DNA of 64,000 nucleotides from Lactiplantibacillus plantarum EGD-AQ4 (lineage in GTDB: Bacteria > Bacillota > Bacilli > Lactobacillales > Lactobacillaceae). The notes beneath the pieces are model-generated. The model searched no databases and was not told the origin of the DNA. It saw only the letters and a program-made list of their open reading frames with translations. Location: assembly GCF_000463075.2 (NCBI RefSeq), contig NZ_AVAQ01000001.1:496001-560000 (forward strand), given 5' to 3'. The translations under genes were made by a program, and so were the position numbers. Below are positions 26,776 through 37,590 of this stretch, piece by piece. The first letter of the stretch is position 1; the number at the start of each line of letters is the position of its first letter.

Positions 26776-28101
26776 TTAGTTATTGACGGTCAAGGTTTCA
26801 TCTTTGAACGTTGCTAAATCAGCTAACGCACGTTCTGAAATGGCCGTGTTACGCTCACGCTTATCCCGAATCCGTTGACTCAATTTCGGCATGATGCCAA
26901 AGTTAGCGTTCATCGGTTGGAAATTATTCGCATTGGTATGCGTGATGTAATGCGCCATCGCACCCATCATCGTATCCGTTGGGAAGACTAGGGGTTCCAA
27001 TCCTAGGGCTAAACGAGCCGCGTTGGTCCCAGCGACGATCCCACTAGCCGCACTTTCAATGTAACCTTCCACACCGGTCATCTGACCAGCGAAGAACAAA
27101 TCAGCCCGTTGTTGCGTCTGATACGTTGGTAACAACAGTTTCGGTGACTTCATGAAAGTGTTGCGGTGCATGACGCCGTAACGGACAAATTCGACATTTT
27201 CAAGACCTGGAATCAGCGAGAAGACCCGCTTTTGTTCGCCCCATTTTAAATGCGTCTGAAAGCCCACGATGTTGTACAGGGCCCCAGTCGCATCGTCTTG
27301 GCGTAATTGCACGACAGCAAACGGTTGCTTGCCAGTCTTCGGGTCTTCCAACCCCACTGGCTTAAGTGGCCCGAATAGCATTGTCTGGCGGCCACGTTGC
27401 GCCATTACTTCGATTGGCATGCAGCCTTCGAAGACGTCCGAATTTTCAAAGTCATGAGCCTCAGCCATTTCCGCATGAATCAAAGCATCGTAGAAGACGT
27501 TGAATTCTTCTTCAGTCATTGGACAGTTCAAGTAAGCTGCTTCGCCACGGTCGTAACGAGACTTCAGATAAACCTTATCCATATCGATCGAGTCTTTAGT
27601 TAAAATTGGCGCCGCCGCATCAAAAAAGTGCAGGTCGTCTTCGTCATTGAAGGCTTGAATCGACTTCGCCAGTGAAGCTGCTGTCAATGGTCCGGTCGCC
27701 ACCACGGTGATGCCGTCTGGTAAGCTAGTGATCTCTTCATTAATAATTTCGACGTTTGGTAACGCGGTGATCGCTTCAGTAATCTCAGCTGAGAACGTGT
27801 CGCGGTCGACGGCTAACGCGCCCCCGGCCGGTACAGCGTGATGTTCAGCCGCTTGCATGACGATTGAATCCATTTGTCGCATTTCAGCCTTTAAAAGCCC
27901 GGCCGCATTCGCCAATTGATTTGCACGTAATGAGTTAGTGCAGACGAGCTCCGCGAATTGCGCGGTGTGGTGTGCAGGGGTCATTTTGCTTGGGCGCATT
28001 TCGTATAAACGAACGTTGACGCCCATGTTGGCGATGTGCCAAGCGGCCTCCGAACCTGCTAGTCCGGCGCCGATAACGTTTACTGTTGGTGTTGATGCCA
28101 T
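26776..28101 (-). CDS. trmFO: Methylenetetrahydrofolate-tRNA-(uracil-5-)-methyltransferase
   Basis: A 441-residue FAD protein that makes 5-methyluridine at position 54 of tRNA with methylene-tetrahydrofolate as carbon donor. The FAD motif [13 protein letters not shown] opens the protein; family segments [21 protein letters not shown], and [24 protein letters not shown] are all present. ATG at 28101 follows AGAGGAA. It is the gene after topA, as in B. subtilis. Confidence 0.96.
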   Translation of the reverse strand: MASTPTVNVIGAGLAGSEAAWHIANMGVNVRLYEMRPSKMTPAHHTAQFAELVCTNSLRANQLANAAGLLKAEMRQMDSIVMQAAEHHAVPAGGALAVDRDTFSAEITEAITALPNVEIINEEITSLPDGITVVATGPLTAASLAKSIQAFNDEDDLHFFDAAAPILTKDSIDMDKVYLKSRYDRGEAAYLNCPMTEEEFNVFYDALIHAEMAEAHDFENSDVFEGCMPIEVMAQRGRQTMLFGPLKPVGLEDPKTGKQPFAVVQLRQDDATGALYNIVGFQTHLKWGEQKRVFSLIPGLENVEFVRYGVMHRNTFMKSPKLLLPTYQTQQRADLFFAGQMTGVEGYIESAASGIVAGTNAARLALGLEPLVFPTDTMMGAMAHYITHTNANNFQPMNANFGIMPKLSQRIRDKRERNTAISERALADLATFKDETLTVNN

Positions 28102-28341
28102 CCAGAATTCCTCTTTTCTTAGTGATCATACCGTTGATAGTATTGCAGTCATCATACCTGAGAACCCAGCTGAATACAAGCAATCACGCTAACGGCTCAC
28201 AGATGTTGCGAACCGTCTTATCCGCTAAAAGGCGAACTTTAATCATTCGTAGTAAGTGTTTTGCCGAGAAAGCGCCTGTCATTCTCGTGATATTACAAAC
28301 GATAACTGTAATTTCACACAAATCGTTCATATTCAAGCTAT

Positions 28342-28370
28342 AAAAAAGATCATCCGTAGATGACCTTTTT
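28342..28370 (-). terminator. Intrinsic terminator after topA
   Basis: On the minus strand AAAAGGTCATC-TACG-GATGATCTTTTTT forms a compact stem with one mismatch and a T tail. The 270 bases between topA and trmFO hold this terminator and presumably the trmFO promoter. Confidence 0.8.
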
Positions 28371-28377
28371 GAATGGT

Positions 28378-30525
28378 TTACTTTTGCACGTTTTCTTTAT
28401 AATCGCCATTTGGACATAGCACTTGTTTGCCACCCTTGACCTTCTTTTCGACCAAGTAGTGACCATCTTTTGGACAATCACGACCGACTGGTTTGTCCCA
28501 GGAGACAAAGTCACAGTCTGGGAAGCGTGAACAACCGTAGAAGATCCGGTTCTTCTTCGACTTCCGTTCGATGACTTGGCCCTTTTTGCATTGCGGACAA
28601 ACGACACCGATTTCCTTGACGATTGGCTTGGTATTGCGACAATCTGGGAACCGTGAGCAAGCAAAAAACTTGCCGTAACGGCCCATCTTAACGACCATTG
28701 GAGCGCCACAGATATCACAATTGAAGCCAGCGAGTTCGTCTTTGATCTGGATCTTTTCCATACTTTCTTCGGCCGTCGCGACTTCCTTAGAGAACGGCTT
28801 GTAGAAACTATCAACCACTTTGACCCAGTTCTCCTTGCCTTCTTCCGTGGCATCCAGTTGTTCTTCTAAACTGGCGGTAAAACCGACGTTAACGACATCT
28901 GGGAAGTATTCCTGAATGATATCATTGACGATTTCACCGAGCTCAGTCGGCACGAACCGCCGCGCTTCTAACTTGACATAGTAACGGCGTTGAATAGTAT
29001 CCAACGTTGGCGCGTATGTCGATGGCCGGCCGACGCCGTTTTCTTCCAACGCTTTGATCAGGTTGGCTTCAGAATAACGGGCCGGTGGCTGCGTAAAGTG
29101 TTGTTGAGGGTCGGTCTTAGATAACTTGACCACGTCGCCTTCATTCAAATCAGGTAAGACATTATTTTTTTCAGTCTTATCATAGATTTTTGTGAACCCG
29201 GCAAACTTAGTTTTAGACCCATTGGCTCTGAACTGGACGTCATTTTGGTCGATCGTGACCGCCATCGTGTCGAGCACTTCGGGCGTCATCTGACTCGCCA
29301 CAAACCGCGACCAAATCAATTGGTATAAGCGGAATTGATCCTTGGTCAAATAGTCCTTGATGCTGGCTGGCGTCCGGAAGACCGAAGATGGCCGAATCGC
29401 CTCATGGGCATCTTGCGCGCCTTCTGGCAATTTGCCTTTAACTGGCTTGGTAGCCGCGTATTCGGCCCCGTATTCCTTGTGTAGGAATTGGGAAGCTTCA
29501 TGTTTGGCAATCGATGAGATCCGCGTCGAATCGGTCCGCATGTAAGTAATCAGCCCAACACTGCCTTCCTTACCACCCACGTTGATTCCTTCATACAATT
29601 GCTGTGCCGCCATCATCGTCTTCCGAGTTCGGAAGTTCAACTTACGGTTCGCATCTTGTTGCATGGTCGAGGTGGTAAATGGCGGGGCTGGGAACCGTTT
29701 GCGTTCCTTCTTGACGACCTTAACGACATTGAAGTCACCTTGACGGTCGAGTTGGCCCAAAATCTTCTGAACTGCGTCATTATCGTCTAAGGCTTGCTTC
29801 TTACCGTGAGTGCCATAAAAACTGGCCATAAACTTGGAACGACCCTTCTGAAACTCACTGTCGATCGTCCAGTATTCTTGCGGCTTGAACGCTTTGATTT
29901 CATTTTCACGTTGAATAATCAAGTCTAAGGCAATCGACTGCACCCGGCCCGCCGATAAGCCCTTTTTGACTTTTTTCCATAACAATGGACTGATTGAATA
30001 CCCGACTAGCCGGTCTAAAATTCGCCGGGCCTGTTGCGCATCCACCAGGTCCATGTCAATCGAACGCGGTTCTTTGAACGCATTTTTGACCGTATCCTTG
30101 GTAATTTCATTGAACACGACGCGGTTCTTGTCCTTGGGGTCTAAGCCCAATAAATAGGATAAGTGCCAGGCAATCGCTTCCCCTTCACGGTCCGGGTCAG
30201 ATGCCAGGTAGACGGCTTTGGCTTTTTTGGCCTCTTTCCGTAAACTCTTGATCACATCACCCTTACCACGAATCGAAATGTAGTGCGGTTCGTATTCGTT
30301 ATCAACGTCGACGCCCATCTTGCTCTTCGGTAAATCCCGAATATGGCCCAGACTAGCAACGACCTTATAAGAACGGCCTAGATACTTTTCAATCGTTTTT
30401 GCTTTGGAAGGTGATTCTACAATCACTAATTTTTTTGCGGGGGTTTTACTTTTCCGCTTAGTAGCGGTCTTAGTTGCGGTTTTCCGCTTTGCCGCCGGTT
30501 TGGCTTTCGTTGTACTTGCAGCCAC
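28378..30525 (-). CDS. topA: DNA topoisomerase I
   Basis: A 715-residue type IA topoisomerase that relaxes negative supercoils. A Lys/Ala/Thr-rich tail (residues 1-30) precedes the TOPRIM domain ([18 protein letters not shown]). The active-site Tyr is in [13 protein letters not shown]. Three C-terminal zinc-finger-like repeats follow: two with four Cys (CDICGAP...CSRFPDC; CPQCKKG...CSRFPDC) and a last one with only two Cys (CPKDG...[12 protein letters not shown]), so the third can hardly bind zinc in the standard way. The start is the GTG at 30525 behind AAGGAG. Confidence 0.96.
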   Translation of the reverse strand: MAASTTKAKPAAKRKTATKTATKRKSKTPAKKLVIVESPSKAKTIEKYLGRSYKVVASLGHIRDLPKSKMGVDVDNEYEPHYISIRGKGDVIKSLRKEAKKAKAVYLASDPDREGEAIAWHLSYLLGLDPKDKNRVVFNEITKDTVKNAFKEPRSIDMDLVDAQQARRILDRLVGYSISPLLWKKVKKGLSAGRVQSIALDLIIQRENEIKAFKPQEYWTIDSEFQKGRSKFMASFYGTHGKKQALDDNDAVQKILGQLDRQGDFNVVKVVKKERKRFPAPPFTTSTMQQDANRKLNFRTRKTMMAAQQLYEGINVGGKEGSVGLITYMRTDSTRISSIAKHEASQFLHKEYGAEYAATKPVKGKLPEGAQDAHEAIRPSSVFRTPASIKDYLTKDQFRLYQLIWSRFVASQMTPEVLDTMAVTIDQNDVQFRANGSKTKFAGFTKIYDKTEKNNVLPDLNEGDVVKLSKTDPQQHFTQPPARYSEANLIKALEENGVGRPSTYAPTLDTIQRRYYVKLEARRFVPTELGEIVNDIIQEYFPDVVNVGFTASLEEQLDATEEGKENWVKVVDSFYKPFSKEVATAEESMEKIQIKDELAGFNCDICGAPMVVKMGRYGKFFACSRFPDCRNTKPIVKEIGVVCPQCKKGQVIERKSKKNRIFYGCSRFPDCDFVSWDKPVGRDCPKDGHYLVEKKVKGGKQVLCPNGDYKENVQK

Positions 30526-30613
30526 TCGATCAGCTCCTTACAGGTTTCGTTATCATTATTATAAATATCACTTTAAGAAATCCCTGTAATCATATTTCAA
30601 AAAAAACGGCTTG

Positions 30614-31480
30614 TCAAATTTTTGGTAAAAACTCTTCTATTATATGTCGCGAATTTAAGACTGGTTTGGCTCCCGCGACGATCAATTCATTGCAGCCGAC
30701 CGAGTACGGAGCGTCGATTGGTCCAGGTACTGCGAGCACATTGCGATTGTTCTGTAACGCGATGTTGGCAGTAATCAGGCTACCCGAGTGGGCCTGGGCT
30801 TCCACCACAATCAGCGTTTGGCACAAACCGGCGATTATACGATTGCGGGCAACAAAGTGGTATGGTTCCGGGCCGACGCCCAAGGGGTATTCACTGACCA
30901 CCAAACCGACGTTAGCGATTTGATGTTGTAATTCTGAGTGTTGACGGGGGTAACTAATATCTAATCCCGTCCCGATGACCGCAATCGTCGGCAAGTGGAA
31001 TTGCAAGGCGGCGCGGTGGGCCATTCCATCCGCTCCTTTGGCTAAACCACTCACAATCGTCACGGGGTCAGTCGTGAGTGGCGCTAATAAGCGATTGACC
31101 GCCCGTTCAGCGTAGCTCGTTGCTTGCCGCGCGCCGACCACCGCTAATTGACGACTCGCTAATAGCTCCCGGTGACCACGTAAAAATAACACAAGTGGTG
31201 GTTGGTAGCCTTCCAGTAAGGCAGGTGGATAATCGACATCCAAAATCGTTAAAATATCGACTTGCGTGTGTCGTTTTAAGCGGTGCTGAAAGTCCGCCGC
31301 TTGCCAGTCCGCGATAAACCGGGACCGGCGACTAGCGGTTAGCTGAGCGATCTGACTAAGCTGTTGCGGGTCGGTCACCACCGTTTGCCGCCGTCGACAA
31401 GCCTGGAGCACCCGTACCATCCCGGCATAGCCGATGCCGTGAGCCAGTTGAAGCCGAATTAATAAACTGCGTAGTTGCAT
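30614..31480 (-). CDS. dprA: DNA-processing protein DprA
   Basis: A 288-residue DprA/Smf protein that protects incoming single-stranded DNA and loads RecA in transformation. The Rossmann-like core shows VVGARQATSYAERA, SGLAKGADGMAHRAAL, and IVVEAQAHSGSLITANIAL. The N-terminal SAM-like part is short and no C-terminal winged helix is present, as is common in lactobacilli. ATG at 31480 is ten bases behind GGAGG; the GTG at 31489 is too close. It lies between rnhB and topA. Confidence 0.94.
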   Translation of the reverse strand: MQLRSLLIRLQLAHGIGYAGMVRVLQACRRRQTVVTDPQQLSQIAQLTASRRSRFIADWQAADFQHRLKRHTQVDILTILDVDYPPALLEGYQPPLVLFLRGHRELLASRQLAVVGARQATSYAERAVNRLLAPLTTDPVTIVSGLAKGADGMAHRAALQFHLPTIAVIGTGLDISYPRQHSELQHQIANVGLVVSEYPLGVGPEPYHFVARNRIIAGLCQTLIVVEAQAHSGSLITANIALQNNRNVLAVPGPIDAPYSVGCNELIVAGAKPVLNSRHIIEEFLPKI

Positions 31481-31555
31481 GTTTGCCACTCCTCCGAGTC
31501 AGTCCAACCGCCACTTGCATAAACGGCGGACTGCTGATACAGAGTAGTTACGTAT

Positions 31556-32323
31556 TTAATCGCGGCTCGCGTTTTGAACTGGCGAAAAAGATTGGCGATG
31601 AATGGGTGTCGCTCCGTAAGTCGCCAAGCCAGCAAGGTGTTTTGCCGTCCCATAACCCATGTTATCGGCGAAATCATAGCCAGGGTAGACTTGGTCATAC
31701 ATCACCATCAAATGGTCCCGGACGACTTTAGCTACGATACTGGCCGCAGAGATACTGGCACTCTTGGCATCACCCTTGATCAAGCGAGTCTGTTCAATCG
31801 GGACTGGCACTTGCATCGCATCCACTAATAAGCGCGTTGGATGGACAGTCAGGTTATTGACTGCTTGTGCCATCGCAACCCGGGTGGCTTCGTAGATATT
31901 GAGGCGGTCGATGGTTGCGGCATCCGCTACACCAATACCCACTGCCACGGCTTCTTCTAAGATTTTCGGCATCAATTCTGCCCGCTTTTTAGCCGTTAAT
32001 TGTTTGGAATCATTGACTTCGATTAAGTCGAACTGGTTATCCAACACGACTGCCGCAGTCACGACGGGTCCCGCTAATGGGCCCCGCCCGACTTCATCGA
32101 TACCGGCAACGTATTGCCCGCCGCGCGCCCAAAAGTCACGCTCCAGTTGCATGTGTTGGTTAAACCGGGCCACTAACGCTGCGTGTTTTTCAGTTTGGCG
32201 CAGATAGTGTTGATAGGCCTGTTGAACGCCTTTGCGACTGTCAGCTTGTGCGGCTGTTAATACGGCCTCATCCGGATGGTCGGCTAGCAAACGTTTAAAT
32301 TCCGCAATCGTTCGTTCAGGCAT
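31556..32323 (-). CDS. rnhB: Ribonuclease HII
   Basis: A 255-residue RNase HII that removes ribonucleotides from DNA. Catalytic acidic residues are in [14 protein letters not shown] and [11 protein letters not shown], with [21 protein letters not shown] completing the site. About 70 N-terminal residues form the extra domain found in Gram-positive enzymes. It overlaps the end of rbgA by eight bases, so translation is coupled. Confidence 0.96.
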   Translation of the reverse strand: MPERTIAEFKRLLADHPDEAVLTAAQADSRKGVQQAYQHYLRQTEKHAALVARFNQHMQLERDFWARGGQYVAGIDEVGRGPLAGPVVTAAVVLDNQFDLIEVNDSKQLTAKKRAELMPKILEEAVAVGIGVADAATIDRLNIYEATRVAMAQAVNNLTVHPTRLLVDAMQVPVPIEQTRLIKGDAKSASISAASIVAKVVRDHLMVMYDQVYPGYDFADNMGYGTAKHLAGLATYGATPIHRQSFSPVQNASRD

Positions 32324-33170
32324 CCGGCTGATCCCCCGTCAAGTCCAGTGTAAAGCGACCAAGACGTCCCTTACGAATATCTAATAAGAAGGCGACACAG
32401 AAACGTTCCCAATCATCACGCATCCCGGCATTCTTGGTCATCGCGATCAATAGTTCTGGATTAGGTAGGGCCAGTTGATCAGCTGTCAAATGATACCGCT
32501 CAACTAGCCGGTCAGCGTATTGCTGTTTGAAGAAATCTAGGGCAAACAGGGCGACGTCATCGTTAGGATAAATATTTTCTTTGATGGCACCCGTAACTGC
32601 AAGCTTCGTGCCGACAACTTGGTCTTCGAATTTCGGCCATAAAATACCGGGCGTATCGAGTAATTCGAGCTTTTTAGAGGCCTTGAGCCACTGTTGGCCT
32701 TTCGTCACCCCGGGACGGTCCCCAACCTTGGCAATTTTCTTGTTGACGATGTGGTTGAGTAAGGTCGACTTTCCCACGTTCGGAATACCGACACAGACCG
32801 CGCGAATCGGGCGATTGGTGATGCCTCGTGCTGCAATCTTGGCCAGTTTGTCCGCCAACATGTCACTGGCGGCCTGCGTCATTTGTTTGCCAATCGTGCG
32901 ACTACGCGAATCAACAGCAATTGCGACCTGACCCTGTGCTTCATAATACTTGACCCAATCGGCCGTCGCTTGCGGATCTGCCAAATCCTTCTTGGTCATG
33001 ATCAGCAGGTGCGGTTTTTGCTGGATCGTTTTTTCGATTTCTGGATTACGTGAGGCCACTGGAATACGGGCGTCCACCAATTCAAAGACGATATCTACTA
33101 AGTGTAAATTATCTTGAATTTGGTGAATCGCCTTAGCCATATGACCAGGATACCATTGAATATTTGCCAT
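32316..33170 (-). CDS. rbgA: Ribosome biogenesis GTPase RbgA (YlqF)
   Basis: A 284-residue circularly permuted GTPase needed for late maturation of the 50S subunit. The G motifs appear in permuted order: TKKDL (G4) near residue 60, SRSRTIG (G5), then [14 protein letters not shown] (G1), GVTKGQQW (G2) and [12 protein letters not shown] (G3). A C-terminal helical domain follows. ATG at 33170 follows ATAGGAG. Confidence 0.96.
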   Translation of the reverse strand: MANIQWYPGHMAKAIHQIQDNLHLVDIVFELVDARIPVASRNPEIEKTIQQKPHLLIMTKKDLADPQATADWVKYYEAQGQVAIAVDSRSRTIGKQMTQAASDMLADKLAKIAARGITNRPIRAVCVGIPNVGKSTLLNHIVNKKIAKVGDRPGVTKGQQWLKASKKLELLDTPGILWPKFEDQVVGTKLAVTGAIKENIYPNDDVALFALDFFKQQYADRLVERYHLTADQLALPNPELLIAMTKNAGMRDDWERFCVAFLLDIRKGRLGRFTLDLTGDQPDA

Positions 33171-33534
33171 TGCGTTTCACTCCTATAATGATTAATTGCG
33201 TCATGATTAGCCTGATTAAAACTCGCCTGAGCAGAACACCGCGGCCAGCACGGTTTAAGCTTCAACCCAGCATTCGTTTAGTTGTTAACTGGCTGTCGAC
33301 TAGTCCGATTGAACTAGGACATGCTCCGAGCCACCAATGATGAGACGTTTCGCTCATACGTTCATCGGTGGCAGCAAGCTTTATTTTACCATGTTTACCG
33401 GCTGCGTGCTGTGTATTCTGTATTGGCGGATACTAAACGCAAACGAGACATCCACGTCCCTTTTCAGGCCACGTACATGTCTCGTTTAATCACTAACTTA
33501 ATATTTAAAAATAACCCGGCAATTGTGAACGCGC
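33171..33534. other. Spacer between rbgA and the MetE-like gene, with a hairpin
   Basis: Non-coding, 364 bases. An imperfect hairpin GCCACC-ATGA...CTCAT...TCATCGGTGGC lies at 33330-33372 without a T tail, and the terminator of the upstream gene lies at 33441-33487. No known leader RNA is recognisable. Confidence 0.6.
33441..33487 (-). terminator. Probable terminator of the MetE-like gene
   Basis: AAACGAGACAT pairs perfectly with ATGTCTCGTTT; an inner ACGT/ACGT pairing extends it. The T content behind it on the minus strand is only moderate. Confidence 0.65.
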
Positions 33535-34683
33535 TTAATCCCAGAACTTAGCCGCAATCTGTTGACCCTGGTCGATTTTGGCCCACTGCTGAGCTTCGGT
33601 CAACTCGTTACCTGAATCGCAGGATGCAAAGCCACACTGGTGTGATAAGTAGAGCCGATCTTTATCTAAAATCTGACTAGCCTGCGTCAAGAGGCGTAGG
33701 GCCCGGTCTTCATCATCTAAAGTATTGGTCTTACTCGATAATAGCCCTAACACGACTTCCACGTTTGGCCGATCTTCCAGTACCTTCAACGCCGAAATGT
33801 CACCGGCACGATCGTCATCCCATTCGAGGAAGAAGCGGTCGTAATGTTGATCATGTAAGAATTTCTTGGCGATCGTATTGTAACTACCTTCCGCAAAATG
33901 GCGACTTTCGTAATTACCACGGCAATTGTGGGTCCAGACCTTTAACCCGAGTTGATGGCCGAAGTCAACCAGTTCATTATTGGTGTTGACCGCCACATCC
34001 GCCAATTCCTGAAGACTGCCATTGCCGGCACCAAAAGGATTTTGTTGATTATCACTGGCAAAAACTTCCCACAAGCAGTCGTCAAATTGGATGATTTGGC
34101 CACCCGCAGCCTGATAATCCGTCAGAAATTCCTTGTAGGTCTGGACTAAGCCATCATGTAACGCATCCACAGTCTTATAGACCTGGTCTGGCCCATACAG
34201 CTTGTCGATGTACCCGAATTCCACGAAGGCGTGCGCTGGACTCCAGATAGTTAGTTTGACATCATTACCATCCGCCTGTGCCTTCAGTTGCTTGTAAATA
34301 TCAATAAAATGATGATGTTTGCCAGAGAGTGGCGCCGTAATTTCAATGCCGATATCCTTACGCGTTTCAAAATCACTACCGTCATGGTCACGGAAATTGT
34401 AGCCCTCATCCGCAATAAAACGGCGAATTCCGCTAAACCCCCAGACAAAGTCCAGATGCCACATTGATTTGGTATATTCCCCATCAGTCAGCACATCGAT
34501 TCCATGGGCCTTTTCAGTCGCAATCACTTGTTTAACGGCCGCCGCTTCAGCCGCTTGGTAACCTGGAAAAGCATCATAAAATGGATATTGAATGTCATCC
34601 CGATGTTCGATCTGATTCTTGTAACTCAGTAAGCTGGCTGGCCGTAACAGCGAACCGACCAATTGAAAATGTGTTTTTGTCAT
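33535..34683 (-). CDS. MetE C-terminal-like methyltransferase (YxjG/YxjH type)
   Basis: A 382-residue TIM-barrel protein of the cobalamin-independent methionine synthase C-terminal family. It begins FQLVGSLLRPASLL, a family hallmark, and has the zinc-ligand segments THNCRGNYESRHF and LSHQCGFASC. DGEYTKSMWHLDFVWGF is the substrate-side motif. It probably transfers a methyl group to homocysteine from a folate or other donor. The short form lacks the N-terminal MetE half. It is divergent from a LysR gene with a dyad at the expected activator position, so its expression is probably tied to methionine or sulfur supply. Confidence 0.88.
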   Translation of the reverse strand: MTKTHFQLVGSLLRPASLLSYKNQIEHRDDIQYPFYDAFPGYQAAEAAAVKQVIATEKAHGIDVLTDGEYTKSMWHLDFVWGFSGIRRFIADEGYNFRDHDGSDFETRKDIGIEITAPLSGKHHHFIDIYKQLKAQADGNDVKLTIWSPAHAFVEFGYIDKLYGPDQVYKTVDALHDGLVQTYKEFLTDYQAAGGQIIQFDDCLWEVFASDNQQNPFGAGNGSLQELADVAVNTNNELVDFGHQLGLKVWTHNCRGNYESRHFAEGSYNTIAKKFLHDQHYDRFFLEWDDDRAGDISALKVLEDRPNVEVVLGLLSSKTNTLDDEDRALRLLTQASQILDKDRLYLSHQCGFASCDSGNELTEAQQWAKIDQGQQIAAKFWD

Positions 34684-34718
34684 AAATTGACAGCCTCCGT
34701 CTTTGATTTGATGAGTTT

Positions 34719-34785
34719 ATTATAACAATCAGATTAAAAAATAGATAAGACTGATTACTTAGATGCTATAATAGGCATTGCCTAT
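34719..34785. promoter_or_regulatory. LysR-type operator between the MetE-like gene and its regulator
   Basis: The dyad ATAGGC-N3-GCCTAT (34771-34785) overlaps the extended -10 TGCTATAAT (34764-34772) of the plus-strand LysR gene. For the minus-strand gene a -10 TATAAT lies at 34724-34719, which puts the dyad near -65. This is the usual layout for a LysR protein that activates the divergent target and represses itself. A second repeat AATCAG...CTGATT flanks 34727-34757. Confidence 0.65.
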
Positions 34786-34867
34786 AACGTCAAACATGCA
34801 ACGTGCTGAAATCAGCATATCGCTACGCCGACATTTTCACCAGCTGCTTCAAGGAGGTTACCACCAC

Positions 34868-35794
34868 ATGCGGATTCAACAATTAAAATACCTAGAAAAG
34901 ATTGCGGCCACTGGATCGATCAACGAGGCCGCCAAACAGTTATTTATCAGTCAGCCCTCACTCTCACAAGCGATGAAGGAACTGGAACGTGAATATCAAG
35001 TCCAACTGTTTTATCGCAGCAAGACCGGCATTACGTTGACGGATGCTGGTCGCGAATTCATCAACTATTCGCGCAGTGTACTCGACCAGGTCAACTTACT
35101 CAATGAGCATTTTGGTCAGGGGACCGTTCGCAAACGAATCTTCAGTGTGTCGGCCCAACACTATGCCTTCGTCGTTCACGCCTTTGTCCAACTCGTCAAA
35201 GAAATTGGTGGCGACACCTACCAGTTCACCCTGCGCGAGACGGAAACTGAAAATGTGCTCAATGATGTCCAGACGTTGAAAAGTGAGCTCGGCGTCATTT
35301 ACCTTAACCAATTCAACCGCACCGTCCTGAGTCGCTTGATTGCCGAAAAAGACTTACAGTTCGTCCCACTCTTTGAAGCCCACCCGCACGTCTTTGTGGG
35401 ACGCGACAACCCGCTGACGCGCAAACAGACGTTGACACTGGCCGACCTTCAAGATTACCCCTACCTCTCTTATGAGCAGGGCGACACCAGCTCATTTTAT
35501 TTCTCAGAAGAAATTCTCAGTACCTTGCCGCACAAAAAGCACATCCGCATCAGTGACCGCGCCACGATTTTTAATCTGATGGTCGGCTTAAACGGCTACA
35601 CGATCAGTTCTGGAATCATTAGTAGCGAACTCAATGACGAAAAAATCGTCGCCATTCCGCTCAAAGTCGACGATGCCATGACGCTGGGCTATCTGCGTCA
35701 TAAAAAAATCGAATTGAGTACGACAGCTCAACGCTACTTGGCACTGCTGAAGCAGCATATTCGGGGGTATGGGTTCGACGTTTTTGATGATTGA
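34868..35794 (+). CDS. LysR family transcriptional regulator
   Basis: A 308-residue LysR-type protein. Helix-turn-helix: LKYLEKIAATGSINEAAKQLFISQPSLSQAMKELE. The effector domain follows from about residue 90. ATG at 34868 follows CAAGGAGG; the in-frame extension to 34778 would run through the operator. By its divergent position and the shared dyad it most likely controls the MetE-like gene, with a sulfur-amino-acid precursor as co-inducer; the effector is inference. Confidence 0.9.
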   Translation: MRIQQLKYLEKIAATGSINEAAKQLFISQPSLSQAMKELEREYQVQLFYRSKTGITLTDAGREFINYSRSVLDQVNLLNEHFGQGTVRKRIFSVSAQHYAFVVHAFVQLVKEIGGDTYQFTLRETETENVLNDVQTLKSELGVIYLNQFNRTVLSRLIAEKDLQFVPLFEAHPHVFVGRDNPLTRKQTLTLADLQDYPYLSYEQGDTSSFYFSEEILSTLPHKKHIRISDRATIFNLMVGLNGYTISSGIISSELNDEKIVAIPLKVDDAMTLGYLRHKKIELSTTAQRYLALLKQHIRGYGFDVFDD

Positions 35795-35878
35795 GCGTTC
35801 AAATTTTAACCATTTAGACAACGCAAATAAGTGTTGGCTGCAGCTTAGGCTCGCGTACGTTCACTTGTTTTGTGCCAA

Positions 35879-35916
35879 TACTAAAAGGGCCTCCAATGTG
35901 GAAGGCCCTTTTAGTA
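35879..35916. terminator. Bidirectional terminator between LysR and MFS genes
   Basis: TACTAAAAGGGCCT pairs with AGGCCCTTTTAGTA around a short loop. It serves the convergent genes on both sides. Confidence 0.9.
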
Positions 35917-35982
35917 TCTAATGTTATTTTAATCTGTACCAACGAGTAGTCACAACAAAACTTTCAGCGTGTCATTCAAGTA

Positions 35983-37458
35983 TCACGCCTGTGCCTGCCG
36001 CCGCGCTTCTCGCCGTTGCGCCCACAGATTCAAGAGTAAGGCCGCAATCATCAAGGCAAACGCCAGAATCATGATATTCTGTAATCCGGTATGCAGAATC
36101 TGGCGCATCAGCGGCACGAGGTTGGCGGGCAACCGCCCAGCACGACTGGCATCGCTAAGTTGATTCATCATTGCCATGGTAATTTTGCCGTCTGAACGAG
36201 CGACGCCACTGGCCAGAGCTTGGTTCATGATCAAACCAAAGATAGCCGTGGTAAAGGTCTGGCTCAGCATGCGAATCAAATAACTAAAAGAGGTCGCAAC
36301 TGGAATATCGCGTTGATCGGCATCGACTTGCACTTTAACTTGTAACTCATTAAAGCAGGCGCCGTTGCCCCAACCTTCGAAAAAGCCAGCTAGGAGCAAG
36401 ACCCAGTATGGTAGCTTGACACCACCAATCATCAACGGGACGAAGGTCAGCGTTAAAATAATAATATTGATTGTCAGCACCTGATGCGGGGTCAAATGCC
36501 GCCGCATCCGCGGTACCGACTCACTGCCGCCAAAATTGGCAAAGGCACTCGGAATCTGCGTGGCGCCCCCAATTAATGCCGACGTCCCTAACAAGCCCTG
36601 CGCCCACATGGGACTATAGGTCAAGAAAGCGACAAACGCGCCCCAAATGAGCACAAATAAGACGAAGTCGACCACTAAGGGGCTGTTTTTAAACAACCGA
36701 CCGGGAATGACCGGATCGACGGCTCGCCGCTCAACAATCGTTAAACTGCCAAGGATAACCAGCGCCACCACGATGACGATTGCCACGATCCAGAGTGAGA
36801 CCATCCCAATCAATTCGATCCCACCAAGCAGGCTAATGATGCCGACTGCCATCAACAGTGCCCCGGCTCGATCCATCGGTTGCAAGTTATGTTGCCGTTT
36901 GGGTTCCTGATAGAAGATCTGCAACAGTACGGCCGATAAAATGCCAATCGGCACGTTTAGATAAAAAATCCAGTGCCAGGACCAAGCATCGACGATTATT
37001 CCGCCGACCATCGGCCCAATAATCGTTGCCATGCTAAAGCAAGCCGAGACCAAGCCTAGTGCCCGCATCCGTTCGCGCGGATCCTTGAAGATATCCGCGT
37101 ACATAATGTATGGCAGTGAGATCATCCCACCGTTACCGAGCCCGGCGATGCCACGGGCAATAATCAAGAACCAGATGTTAGGTGCGAGACCTTGTAGCAA
37201 CGACCCAACGATAAACAGGCTAGTCGTCATCTGATAGGCCCGTTTATTCCCTAGCCGCTCGCCCAGCTTCGACCAAATCAAAGTGGAGACAGCCGTTCCG
37301 AGCAAGAAGACAGCCACGATCCAGGCCATCAGCCGCAACCCGTGTAAGTCCGCAATGATGGCGGGTAACGCCGTATTCACGTTAGTACTATCGATTCCGG
37401 CCATCACGTTTGAGAGTAAGAGGGCCCCTTGAACAAAATAAATGGCGCGTCGATTCAC
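35983..37458 (-). CDS. DHA2-type (EmrB/QacA) multidrug MFS exporter
   Basis: A 491-residue transporter with 13-14 hydrophobic segments. Motif A is visible as LIWSKLGERLGNKRAYQ between helices 2 and 3, and the antiporter motif C as GLVSACFSMATIIGPMVGGIIVD. The first helix has the DSTNVNTALPAI signature of the DHA2 family (motif D1). It probably expels drugs or toxic organic compounds by proton exchange. The start is a GTG at 37458 with a weak AGAAAG SD. A MarR gene lies upstream on the same strand, and the leader carries an attenuator-like pair of hairpins. Confidence 0.9.
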   Translation of the reverse strand: MNRRAIYFVQGALLLSNVMAGIDSTNVNTALPAIIADLHGLRLMAWIVAVFLLGTAVSTLIWSKLGERLGNKRAYQMTTSLFIVGSLLQGLAPNIWFLIIARGIAGLGNGGMISLPYIMYADIFKDPRERMRALGLVSACFSMATIIGPMVGGIIVDAWSWHWIFYLNVPIGILSAVLLQIFYQEPKRQHNLQPMDRAGALLMAVGIISLLGGIELIGMVSLWIVAIVIVVALVILGSLTIVERRAVDPVIPGRLFKNSPLVVDFVLFVLIWGAFVAFLTYSPMWAQGLLGTSALIGGATQIPSAFANFGGSESVPRMRRHLTPHQVLTINIIILTLTFVPLMIGGVKLPYWVLLLAGFFEGWGNGACFNELQVKVQVDADQRDIPVATSFSYLIRMLSQTFTTAIFGLIMNQALASGVARSDGKITMAMMNQLSDASRAGRLPANLVPLMRQILHTGLQNIMILAFALMIAALLLNLWAQRREARRQAQA

Positions 37459-37483
37459 AAAAAGACTTCTTTCTATGCCGTCA

Positions 37484-37590
37484 CCACTTCAATTCCGGTG
37501 GTGACCTGTAATTTCCCGCAAAAAACAGGCGGTATCCGAAAATACGCGCCTGTAAATTAACGTACCTTTCTAGTATACCGCTTGACCCCC
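37484..37590 (-). promoter_or_regulatory. Leader of the MFS gene with promoter, terminator hairpin and second hairpin
   Basis: Reading on the minus strand: TTGCCA and TATACT spaced by 19 bp (37605-37575), then ACAGGCG...CGCCTGT followed by six T (37553-37519), then GTCACCAC...GTGGTGAC (about 37506-37481) directly before the SD. The order terminator-then-hairpin before a drug exporter suggests attenuation; the 19-bp spacer would also fit a MerR-type activator. Neither is proven. Confidence 0.5.
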
